From: JBCAWW01 sp039024315
GTDB lineage: Bacteria; Bacteroidota; Bacteroidia; J057
Assembly: GCA_039024315.1 (NCBI GenBank)
Contig: JBCCQN010000081.1
Location: 1-32,000 of the forward strand
Direction: 5' to 3'
DNA: 32,000 bases
Shown: in pieces, positions 23,241 to 29,489 of the stretch
Position numbering within the stretch: the stretch's first letter is position 1
Layout: the number at the start of each line of letters is the position of its first letter
Position numbers and translations under genes: made by a program
Notes under the pieces: model-generated
What the model was told of the DNA's origin: nothing
Database searches by the model: none
The model's input: only the letters and a program-made list of their open reading frames with translations

Positions 23241-24051
23241 TGCGACTTATCAAATATAGCCAAGGCGGCGCTACCGATTGATAATGCTCCCAGCTGCCTG
23301 GCGCGGCTCCATTATTAGGCGCGCTTTCTTCTTGAAAACGTAGGATCTCAAAGCCTCGGCTGATGAGGCCATTCAATACCGTCGATAAGGTATGTCTGTA
23401 TTCTTGAGGGCTCGTGATTTTTACCGCTTGATTGTCTTGATTATAAAAATTCCAATGTGGATCTGAGGTCTGGATCGGATGCCCGTCTACATAGGGTTGC
23501 CAGATCGGATAGCCCTTACCTTGCCAGAGATCTTTTGCTTGCCACTCACTGCCCCAGCAGCCATCCTTCCATGTGCCATGCACATAAGGATTGTGAAACA
23601 TCAGATCATAAACGCCTCCCGGCCTGAGCACGCGGGTGATTTCATCAAAGACAGGCAGCACACTAGAAACATAATTGATAGAGTAGGGTTGGTACACTAT
23701 ATCGAAAGACTTGTCTGCAAACATAGAGAGGTCTCTCATATCGGTCTTCACCCTTTTGATCACTTTGTGGTAGTGTTGGGCTACCAAGGCTTCCTTCTCT
23801 AGCTGCCGCTCACTAAAATCTACTACGGTTACTTCCGCGCCTAACAATGCAAAAGCGATACTTTGTTGTCCCCCACCGCAAGCGAGGCACAGCACTTGTT
23901 TGCCTTGAAGGGATTCTCCATAAAATTCGGGCTTACCTATGTATTCCTGCGCTTTTGCGGGAGTTAGATCCATTTTGGGGATGGAGCAAAGTACCCCTTC
24001 TTGGGCTAATTGATCCCAGATAATTTCGTTTTGGTGTGTAGTGTTTTCCAT
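23233..24051 (-). CDS. Class I SAM-dependent methyltransferase
   Basis: The 272-residue protein has a methyltransferase_11-like domain. Motif I is VLCLACGGGQQSIAF (53-67), the acidic residue after strand 2 is D78 in TVVDFS, motif II lies around FDIVYQPYSINYV, and ITRVLRPGGVYDLMFHNPY is the usual post-motif. The C-terminal third, rich in W and H, is typical of Bacteroidota homologues and probably forms the substrate site. The substrate is unknown. It stands alone on the minus strand, and the serine hydrolase gene diverges from it after 67 bases. Confidence 0.88.
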   Translation of the reverse strand: MENTTHQNEIIWDQLAQEGVLCSIPKMDLTPAKAQEYIGKPEFYGESLQGKQVLCLACGGGQQSIAFALLGAEVTVVDFSERQLEKEALVAQHYHKVIKRVKTDMRDLSMFADKSFDIVYQPYSINYVSSVLPVFDEITRVLRPGGVYDLMFHNPYVHGTWKDGCWGSEWQAKDLWQGKGYPIWQPYVDGHPIQTSDPHWNFYNQDNQAVKITSPQEYRHTLSTVLNGLISRGFEILRFQEESAPNNGAAPGSWEHYQSVAPPWLYLISRKK

Positions 24052-24081
24052 TTGTTTGTGTGGAGACTAAGGGTTGAAGAT

Positions 24082-24089
24082 TAAATTTG
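24082..24089 (+). promoter_or_regulatory. Candidate -7 box (TAAATTTG) for the serine hydrolase gene
   Basis: TAAATTTG fits the Bacteroidota -7 consensus TAnnTTTG and ends 29 bases before the ATG. Two TTTG words at 24051-24058 could serve as the -33 element, with a spacer of 23 or more bases, somewhat longer than usual. Confidence 0.4.
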
Positions 24090-24118
24090 TTTTTTGCTTT
24101 GTGCTTTAAATCCAGGCT

Positions 24119-25294
24119 ATGAACTATTTCAATTCTATTCGTGCTTACTGCCTTTGGGCAGGACTCTTTTTGTTTACTATTTCGCTAAGTGCTCAAACGC
24201 CCTATTACTTTCCGGAGAGAGGGGCTGAGTGGGAAACCAAACCCGCACAGGACTTAGGCTTTGACGCCAAAAAGTTGGCTGAGGCAGTTGAGTTTGCTGA
24301 ATCGCATGAGTATAGCGGCCCACGAGATTTACGCCAAGCCATCCTCAAAGGTTTTGAGCGAGAGCCCTTTCACCAAATATTAGGTCCCACCAAAAAGCGT
24401 GGTGGCCCCGCTGGGATGATCTTACGCAATGGCTATGTCGTTGCTCAATGGGGCGATACCCGACGCGTGGATATGACCTTTAGCGTTACCAAAAGCTACT
24501 TATCCACTGTAGCGGGCCTAGCGTTCGCCGAAGGCTTGATCCAAGACCTCAATGATCCCGTCGGCAGATATGTTTGGGACGGGACTTTTGGTGGTGCCCA
24601 CAACGCTAAGATCAATTGGTCTCATTTATTGACTCAGTCTTCCGATTGGAATGGACAACTTTGGGGCGGCTATGATTGGGCAGATCGTCCCCCAAGAGAA
24701 GGTGAACTAGATGATTGGCAGTTCCGCAGCCTCAATGAGCCTGGGACGGTTTTTGAATACAATGATGTTCGCGTCAATGTATTGTCCTATTCGCTCCTAA
24801 ACGTTTGGCGCAAACCTTTACCAATAGTCTTAAGAGAGCAAGTCATGGACCCTATCGGGGCTTCGCCCACTTGGCGTTGGTATGGCTACGAAAACTCTTG
24901 GGTCAATATTGATGGCCTCGAAATGCAATCAGTCAGCGGCGGCGGCCATTCTGGTGGAGGCTTGTTTATCAGCGCGGAGGATCATGCTCGTTTTGGCATG
25001 TTGTTTCTCAACCAAGGGCGTTGGGGAGAGCAAGAGATTTTTCCTAGCTCTTGGATAAAAGCGGCGACTACGCCTTCTGCGGCCAATGCCAACTATGGCT
25101 ATATGTGGTGGCTCAATCAATCTTCGGGGACTCGCTATTGGGAAGGGGTACCTGAGTCAGTCTACTATGCGGCTGGTTTTGGCGGAAACTATATCGTAGT
25201 AGCGCCTGAACAAGATATCGTGATCGTGTGCCGTTGGCTCGAACCCTCTCAGGCAGGGGAGATGATGAAAAAAGTTTTTGAAAGCATCAAATAA
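24119..25294 (+). CDS. Secreted serine hydrolase, class C beta-lactamase fold
   Basis: The 391-residue protein has a signal peptide (about 1-25, ending SLSAQ). The three landmarks of the beta-lactamase/DD-peptidase fold are visible: the SxxK tetrad SVTK (122-125), YND (214-216) as the YxN motif, and HSGG (277-280) in place of KTG. Such proteins include esterases, D-amino-peptidases and beta-lactamase-like enzymes. Sequence alone cannot tell which, and a resistance role should not be assumed. The short hydrophobic leader suggests periplasmic or surface location. The next gene, after 142 bases containing a long hairpin, is a second serine hydrolase of the same fold. Confidence 0.88.
   Translation: MNYFNSIRAYCLWAGLFLFTISLSAQTPYYFPERGAEWETKPAQDLGFDAKKLAEAVEFAESHEYSGPRDLRQAILKGFEREPFHQILGPTKKRGGPAGMILRNGYVVAQWGDTRRVDMTFSVTKSYLSTVAGLAFAEGLIQDLNDPVGRYVWDGTFGGAHNAKINWSHLLTQSSDWNGQLWGGYDWADRPPREGELDDWQFRSLNEPGTVFEYNDVRVNVLSYSLLNVWRKPLPIVLREQVMDPIGASPTWRWYGYENSWVNIDGLEMQSVSGGGHSGGGLFISAEDHARFGMLFLNQGRWGEQEIFPSSWIKAATTPSAANANYGYMWWLNQSSGTRYWEGVPESVYYAAGFGGNYIVVAPEQDIVIVCRWLEPSQAGEMMKKVFESIK
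24521..24536 (-). repeat. Small hairpin repeat, imperfect copy in serine hydrolase gene
   Basis: The plus strand reads GCGTT-CGCC-GAA-GGCT: three paired bases, an outer C-T mismatch and loop GAA. It encodes Ala-Phe-Ala-Glu-Gly. Confidence 0.4.
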
Positions 25295-25302
25295 GGGAAT
25301 GG

Positions 25303-25359
25303 TTGAAGGGTAGATTTTTCGAATTGTTAAGTCAATAATTCAAGAAATCTACCCTTCAA
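25303..25359. repeat. Intergenic hairpin with 26-bp stem
   Basis: Arms 25303-25328 and 25334-25359 pair at 26 positions with one mismatch and two G-U pairs around loop AAGTC. The first 15 bp, beginning TTGAAGGGTAG, are perfect. It begins 8 bases after the serine hydrolase stop and could stop transcription. The TTGAA ends and the central GAATTGTT resemble the hairpins at 6202 and 19453, although most of the stem is different. Confidence 0.75.
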
Positions 25360-25398
25360 TACTTAAATCTTGTTTACCTTTTTTGAGCTCGATCATAT

Positions 25399-25432
25399 CC
25401 GTTTGTAATCATCAGAAATAACAAACAAACGG
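25399..25432 (+). promoter_or_regulatory. Inverted repeat in the leader of the second serine hydrolase gene
   Basis: CCGTTTGT (25399-25406) and ACAAACGG (25425-25432) form an 8-bp inverted repeat with an 18-base spacer, ending 4 bases before the ATG at 25437. It could fold over the start region in mRNA or serve as an operator. No regulator is implied directly. Confidence 0.3.
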
Positions 25433-25436
25433 AACA

Positions 25437-26567
25437 ATGAAAATCAAAATCATCGCCCTAATCAGCCTGCTCAGTATTGGCTTATTTAACACAAGTTGTG
25501 ATCCTGAAGACGTCAAGCCTGTCCTAGGTATCAATTGTACCCGCACCCAGTGCCTCGATCTCGAAAAATTTGCCCAAGGCATAGAAAACCGCCTAGATGG
25601 CAAAGTCATGAAGTACGGCTATCATATTCGCAGTGGCTTTGCGGTGCATGAAAAAGCGGTAGGTCTCGCCAAAACGATAGTCGATGGAGGCAATGTCAAC
25701 TTTACGGTCAACCAAAGATTCAACCCAGCAAGTGTAACCAAAACCATCACCGCAGTCGCGCTTTTGAGAGCCATGGAGCAAAATGATATCGGTATCCACC
25801 AGAGCATTAGACCTTATTTGCCCACTTCGTGGAACGCTCATAGCAGTATCAATGGTATCACTTTCGAACAAGTATTGGCCCACAAAAGTGGCTTCCGGAA
25901 TAGCGTAGCCGGTTCTTATGATCATGCTGGGGTAAAAAATGCCATCGAAGCTGGTGTCAAGGCCGCTGATAAGATCGAGAAATACCAAAACATCAACTAT
26001 GCTGTCGCTCGGGTACTTTTAGCTTACATCATCGGCTTTGATAATATCCAATTCGTGGGAGAAGACGTGGAGGTCTCAATCGCCTTCCAAAACTATCTCC
26101 GCCAAGAAATCTTTGATCCAGTAGGTATCACCTCTGTCAATTTTACGCCTCAATCCGGTGGGGCACTCTTCTACGCTTACCCTGCGGGTATCAAAAAAGG
26201 AACTGCCTATGGCGATTGGATATTGCGCGAAGGTTCTGCCGGGATTCAACTTTCGATCCGCGAACTAGAAGAGTTTTTGATGCGCATGTGGACCCCTGGG
26301 ACCTACCTCTCACAAAATATGTTGAACCAATTGAAGCAATATGGACTTGGTATGGGCGAATATAACTCAAGCGTGGGCTTCCCTGATGGTCCTGCTTATG
26401 GCAAAGGCGGCTACTTCCCACCATGGGATGGAAACAATAACGCAGAACTTAGCTCCGTGATCGTACGCTTTGCTAGCGGAGTGCAAGCAGTAGTGGTCGT
26501 CAATGGCCCAATATCCGCAAAATCGGTAGTAATCGAAGCCTACCAAGATGCTTGGGAAGCGAAATAA
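25437..26567 (+). CDS. Serine hydrolase lipoprotein, beta-lactamase fold
   Basis: The 376-residue protein starts with a lipoprotein signal (MKIKIIALISLLSIGLFNTSC, cysteine 21) and so should be membrane-anchored. The catalytic SxxK is SVTK (99-102, in NPASVTKTITAVALL) and YxN is YQN (183-185). GKGG near the C-terminus probably fills the third motif. It belongs to the class C beta-lactamase/D-alanyl-peptidase superfamily, like the gene before it, but the two are diverged and not a recent duplicate. A cysteine pair (C34 and C39) follows the anchor. Function beyond serine hydrolase is open. Confidence 0.87.
   Translation: MKIKIIALISLLSIGLFNTSCDPEDVKPVLGINCTRTQCLDLEKFAQGIENRLDGKVMKYGYHIRSGFAVHEKAVGLAKTIVDGGNVNFTVNQRFNPASVTKTITAVALLRAMEQNDIGIHQSIRPYLPTSWNAHSSINGITFEQVLAHKSGFRNSVAGSYDHAGVKNAIEAGVKAADKIEKYQNINYAVARVLLAYIIGFDNIQFVGEDVEVSIAFQNYLRQEIFDPVGITSVNFTPQSGGALFYAYPAGIKKGTAYGDWILREGSAGIQLSIRELEEFLMRMWTPGTYLSQNMLNQLKQYGLGMGEYNSSVGFPDGPAYGKGGYFPPWDGNNNAELSSVIVRFASGVQAVVVVNGPISAKSVVIEAYQDAWEAK
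25822..25837 (+). repeat. Small hairpin repeat, copy in serine hydrolase lipoprotein gene
   Basis: CCAC-TTC-GTGG followed by AACGC. The 15 bases are identical to those at 26685, apart from the last base of the tail there. It encodes Thr-Ser-Trp-Asn-Ala. Confidence 0.7.
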
Positions 26568-26588
26568 ATAGGTGTTAGTGAAAAGGGA

Positions 26589-26619
26589 AGGCGTTGGTCG
26601 ACTTAGTTGGCCAGCGCCT
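26589..26619 (+). terminator. Hairpin after the serine hydrolase lipoprotein gene
   Basis: Bases 26589-26599 pair with 26609-26619 over 11 bp, two of them G-U, with a 9-base loop. It lies 22 bases after the stop codon. Only CTTGC follows rather than a T-run, so termination by the classic intrinsic route is uncertain. Confidence 0.55.
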
Positions 26620-26684
26620 CTTGCAATGTTGTACGAGTTGGAGGATGGATTCCTACCTTTACGCTAGTTTTTGGGCTTGGACTA

Positions 26685-26700
26685 CCACTTCGTGGAACGT
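26685..26700 (+). repeat. Small hairpin repeat in the gap before the palindrome cluster
   Basis: CCAC-TTC-GTGG followed by AACGT and TTGTCTTTTGG. It is intergenic. Its tail resembles the copies at 12495 and 14455. Confidence 0.65.
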
Positions 26701-26713
26701 TTGTCTTTTGGCT

Positions 26714-26829
26714 GCGCAAAATTTTGCGACGCTACGCGCAATGCAATGGGGATAATCGTTCCGCGTCCCGAAATCTTTCGGGAGTAAAAAAAATATCCCC
26801 AAACCGTAACGACGCAAAATTTTGCGTCG
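26714..26829. repeat. Nested palindromic element, possibly MITE-like
   Basis: In the 293-base stretch 26568-26860, which holds no convincing gene, several inverted repeats are stacked. A 14-bp palindrome of CGCAAAATTTTGCG lies at 26715-26728, and a perfect 20-bp palindrome with the same core, extended by CGA and TCG, lies at 26810-26829. Between them, GGGGATA (26748-26754) pairs with TATCCCC (26794-26800) and encloses the 8-bp stem TCCCGAAA/TTTCGGGA (26766-26783). The layout of matching ends around an internal hairpin is typical of small non-coding mobile elements. No target-site duplication could be established by eye. Confidence 0.55.
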
Positions 26830-26860
26830 AACATGATCCTCGTAAAAACGAAAAGAGATC

Positions 26861-27490
26861 TTACCCGCGCCAAAGAAAACGCGCCAAATCAAAGCCGGAA
26901 TCCAGCGTATTGGGTTCAATCACATCAAAGGCGAGGCGAAGCGTTTTCTCTACCATGGCATCCGTTTTTTCAAAATTGGGACTATTGTCCTTGAGCCAAT
27001 AATTGAGGATCAAACGAGCCTGCGCCCAAAATCCCTGCTTGTAGTAGCGGGTTACAAAAAAGCGGTCAGCTACCTGCCCATCGTCTATGCCGTATTTGAG
27101 CAATTTGCGAATATGCTCCTGAAATGGCTCCACCGTAGTGGCCATATAGCTTGGTGTCAAGCTGAATAAAGAATAATTTGCCTGCTGATGCATAAACTTT
27201 ACGAGACTTCTTTCCGCTTGCATCACTTCTAGCCAAGTATAGAAAAAAGCAAGAATCTTTTGCAGGCTATCATATTCTTGATATTCCGCTGAAGCAGCTA
27301 GGCGAGAAATCGTGTTTTCGAAGTAAGAATAGAACAATTGCTGCTCTAATGCACTAAATGATGCAAAATGTGCATAGAAGGATTTCTCCTCTTCTCCCTG
27401 TTCTTGCATAAAAGTATAGACAGAACTCGGTCTTGTTTTATGGCTTAAAACGTACTCTTTATACAGCTGGATGATAGTATCTTGCTCCAT
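26861..27490 (-). CDS. TetR/AcrR-type transcriptional regulator
   Basis: The 209-residue, mostly helical protein has an N-terminal region (about 1-60) fitting a TetR helix-turn-helix, with SVYTFMQEQGEEEKSFYAHFASFSALEQQLF covering the recognition helix and the usual FY.HF motif. The C-terminal part (about 65-200) contains WLEVMQAERSLVKFMHQQA and is like the Bacteroidota TetR C-terminal ligand domain. Such proteins repress genes until a small ligand binds. The target is unknown: the nearest divergent gene is the MORN protein gene, 241 bases away. The gene ends next to the palindromic element at 26714-26829. Confidence 0.8.
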   Translation of the reverse strand: MEQDTIIQLYKEYVLSHKTRPSSVYTFMQEQGEEEKSFYAHFASFSALEQQLFYSYFENTISRLAASAEYQEYDSLQKILAFFYTWLEVMQAERSLVKFMHQQANYSLFSLTPSYMATTVEPFQEHIRKLLKYGIDDGQVADRFFVTRYYKQGFWAQARLILNYWLKDNSPNFEKTDAMVEKTLRLAFDVIEPNTLDSGFDLARFLWRG

Positions 27491-27581
27491 GTTTTCGAAT
27501 ATTTTTTGCGGCTAAAGGCTTGATAGACAACTTTTTTTAAATAATCATTCTAACTATATTTCGCCTGACCAAACATTTTGC

Positions 27582-27650
27582 ATGGCTGATCGATACGAAC
27601 TAAAAAAACATCTTTCCAAGCACCAAACTGAAAAAATCTTAGCTATGTAA
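27582..27650 (+). CDS. Candidate 22-residue peptide upstream of the MORN gene
   Basis: An ATG at 27582 opens a short frame that reads MADRYELKKHLSKHQTEKIL, then AM and a stop. Its last codons and stop form part of the hairpin at 27632-27657. The position ahead of another gene and the overlap with a hairpin resemble a leader peptide, but a frame this short can arise by chance. There is no family match that I know of. Confidence 0.25.
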   Translation: MADRYELKKHLSKHQTEKILAM

Positions 27651-27657
27651 GATTTTT
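27632..27657 (+). terminator. Ten-bp hairpin ending in T-run, upstream of the MORN gene
   Basis: AAAAATCTTA (27632-27641) and TAAGATTTTT (27648-27657) pair perfectly around loop GCTATG. The right arm ends in five T bases, so it could terminate a short transcript from the 27.5 kb region, in either direction. The stem is AT-rich and hence weak. Confidence 0.45.
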
Positions 27658-27693
27658 GGCAGGATCTGTGCTTATTATAAGACGATCAGCGAT

Positions 27694-27701
27694 TACTTTT
27701 G
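27694..27701 (+). promoter_or_regulatory. Candidate -7 box (TACTTTTG) of the MORN gene
   Basis: TACTTTTG matches TAnnTTTG exactly and ends 30 bases before the chosen ATG at 27732, a normal leader length in Bacteroidota. No clear TTG-type -33 element stands at the usual distance upstream. Confidence 0.45.
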
Positions 27702-27731
27702 GTTCAGAGTTTTTTCTACTCCTTGCCAATT

Positions 27732-28736
27732 ATGACACGAATGAGATTTGTAATTCCGCTCCTCGCCCTCTTGTTTTCTGCCTTTTCTGTCAATGCCCAA
27801 TGTGCTCGTGGAGACTGTGACTCCGGTCGCGGTACTTACACCTATCCCAATGGAGACGTCTATAAAGGCGACTGGAAAAATGCTAAGCGACATGGCATGG
27901 GAGAATACAGAATGTACAATGGCGATTCATACGTCGGTGAATGGAAAAATGACGAAATGCATGGGCAGGGTACTTACTCTTACCGCAACGAAGATGTGTA
28001 TGTAGGTGAGTTTGCCAAAGGTCTAATGGATGGTTTTGGTACCTATACTTTTTCCAACGGTAGCAAGTACAAAGGGAGCTGGTCAGAAGATCAGCAAAAT
28101 GGCGAAGGCACGCTTAGTTATCCCAATGGCACTACCATCAAAGGTAATTGGACCAATGGACGCGTTGCGGGTACCGCCACCTATCACTATCCAAACGGAG
28201 ATTTTTATACCGGAGGTTTTGTCAATAACAAACGTCATGGACAAGGCCGCATGGAGTATCGCAATGGCGATGTCTATGAAGGTGAGTGGAAAAATGGTCG
28301 CAAAAATGGCCAAGGTGATATGGCTTTTGCCTCAGGAGTGAAATATAATGGTGTCTGGACCAACGGTCAAATGACTGGAGAAGGTACGATCACTACACTA
28401 AGCGGTTCTTCCTATACCGGGACATTTCTCAACGGACAATACAACGGTCAAGGCACGCTGACTTACAGCAATGGTGATACCTACACGGGTCAGTGGCTAA
28501 ATGGTAAGAAACATGGTCAGGGTACTTACAATTACGCTGATGGGAGTAGCTACGATGGCGATTGGTATATGGACAAGCGTCATGGCAATGGCAGCTACGC
28601 TTATGCTGATGGTGGAACTTATGAAGGCGAATTCAACGCCGGAAAAGTGCACGGACAAGGGGTTTATGTCAGTCCTCAAGGGCAGCGTAGCGAAGGAACT
28701 TTTCTCTACGGGAAGTTTAGCAACTCCTCCAAATAA
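27732..28736 (+). CDS. Secreted protein with 13 MORN repeats
   Basis: The 334-residue protein has a signal peptide (MTRMRFVIPLLALLFSAFSV, cleaved after NAQ) and then 13 tandem 23-residue MORN repeats of the form G-T-Y-x-Y-x-N-G-D-x-Y-x-G-x-W-x-x-G-x-x-x-G-x, almost to the C-terminus. I chose the ATG at 27732 because it gives a clean signal peptide; in-frame upstream codons would place polar residues ahead of it. MORN repeats form an extended beta sheet that acts as a scaffold or binds lipids or proteins. Most studied examples are cytoplasmic, so an exported one made only of repeats is notable. A strong terminator follows. Confidence 0.92.
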   Translation: MTRMRFVIPLLALLFSAFSVNAQCARGDCDSGRGTYTYPNGDVYKGDWKNAKRHGMGEYRMYNGDSYVGEWKNDEMHGQGTYSYRNEDVYVGEFAKGLMDGFGTYTFSNGSKYKGSWSEDQQNGEGTLSYPNGTTIKGNWTNGRVAGTATYHYPNGDFYTGGFVNNKRHGQGRMEYRNGDVYEGEWKNGRKNGQGDMAFASGVKYNGVWTNGQMTGEGTITTLSGSSYTGTFLNGQYNGQGTLTYSNGDTYTGQWLNGKKHGQGTYNYADGSSYDGDWYMDKRHGNGSYAYADGGTYEGEFNAGKVHGQGVYVSPQGQRSEGTFLYGKFSNSSK

Positions 28737-28757
28737 AAGAAATTAAATCTCATCTAT

Positions 28758-28792
28758 AGCGGGTAGCGAACTAAGGTTTGCTATCCGCTTTT
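28758..28792 (+). terminator. Strong intrinsic terminator after the MORN gene
   Basis: Bases 28758-28771 pair with 28776-28789 over 14 bp, two of them G-U, around loop TAAG. TTT follows, and the last stem base is also T. It reaches into the last codons of the convergent flavin reductase-like gene. Confidence 0.85.
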
Positions 28793-29400
28793 GCATATGG
28801 CAATCTACCCAAGCGTTGGGTCTTATGGTAGCTATCTAGGCCAGAGACGGTCAGCGTCCCCAAGCTTTCGAGATCGACAAAACCATCTTCTTTGAGACCG
28901 ATGCTCGGAACGCTCAACTCTATAATTTCGCCAATGATCAATTGGGTAGCGTTGGCTGTAACATGATGGCGTTCCACGAAGCGGAGACCCATACGTACAC
29001 TCGACTCTAAAACGTAAGGTGCCGGATGCATCTCGCTAAATTCCTCGGTTAGCCCAGTTGCCCTAAACTCAGAAACTTCCTTGGGATAACGAGCGCTGGT
29101 TTGGTGGGCAAGGGTGTAAAATTCTTCCCTTACATGATTGACCGTAAAATGGTGGGTAGCCTCAATATTCTCGATCGTATGTCTAGGCACTACATGGGGC
29201 CGCATTAGCATCCCCAGCAAAGGAGGATTGGCCCCAACATGAATGATCGAGCTAATCAAAGAAAGGTTGGTCTGGCCTTCTCGATCGATTGTTCCTACCA
29301 GCGCTAAACTCTTAAAGCCACCTACTGAATTGATCAGATTACGGCGGTACTCTTTGGAAAGATTTAAAATATCAGCTTTGCTGAAAGTCTTCTGCATCAT
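28771..29400 (-). CDS. Flavin reductase-like, FMN-binding split-barrel protein
   Basis: The 209-residue protein fits the flavin reductase-like (DIM6/NTAB) group. Visible parts are SLALVGTIDREGQTNLSLISSIIHVGANPPLLGMLMRP (about 31-68), in which FMN-binding residues usually lie, THHFTVNHV (about 82-90), and GEIIELSVPS (about 157-166). Members bind FMN and reduce it or act on small substrates. The partner here is unknown, as no flavin-dependent oxygenase gene adjoins. Two start ATGs in a row occur at 29400. The penicillin-acylase gene diverges from it after about 90 bases, without a clear promoter box. Confidence 0.85.
   Translation of the reverse strand: MMQKTFSKADILNLSKEYRRNLINSVGGFKSLALVGTIDREGQTNLSLISSIIHVGANPPLLGMLMRPHVVPRHTIENIEATHHFTVNHVREEFYTLAHQTSARYPKEVSEFRATGLTEEFSEMHPAPYVLESSVRMGLRFVERHHVTANATQLIIGEIIELSVPSIGLKEDGFVDLESLGTLTVSGLDSYHKTQRLGRLPYAKADSKP
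28898..28913 (+). repeat. Small hairpin repeat, copy in flavin reductase-like gene
   Basis: CCGA-TGC-TCGG followed by AACGC. The stem differs from every other copy yet pairs fully. Confidence 0.6.
28969..28984 (-). repeat. Small hairpin repeat, imperfect copy in flavin reductase-like gene
   Basis: The plus strand reads GCGTT-CCAC-GAA-GCGG, with loop GAA and one A-C mismatch in the stem. A stem changed on one side only would give this. Confidence 0.45.
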
Positions 29401-29489
29401 TATCTACAAACTTTCTTCGTAACTGCTTTGTTAATTTCCTCGAAAAATATTTATTGCCAGACGCTTTTCTACCCCTAAACCCCCTCCCT

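Noticed and set aside
24119..26567. Antibiotic resistance assignment for the two beta-lactamase-fold proteins
   Set aside because: The SxxK and YxN motifs define a broad serine hydrolase superfamily; nothing seen here shows beta-lactam hydrolysis.
26751..26775. CGTTCCGCGTCCCG as another mini-hairpin copy
   Set aside because: The four-base arms do not pair; only the first half resembles the repeat.
26607..27002. A 131-codon plus-strand open frame
   Set aside because: It runs across the palindromic cluster and into the well-supported TetR-type gene on the other strand, and its sequence is basic and low in complexity without family features.
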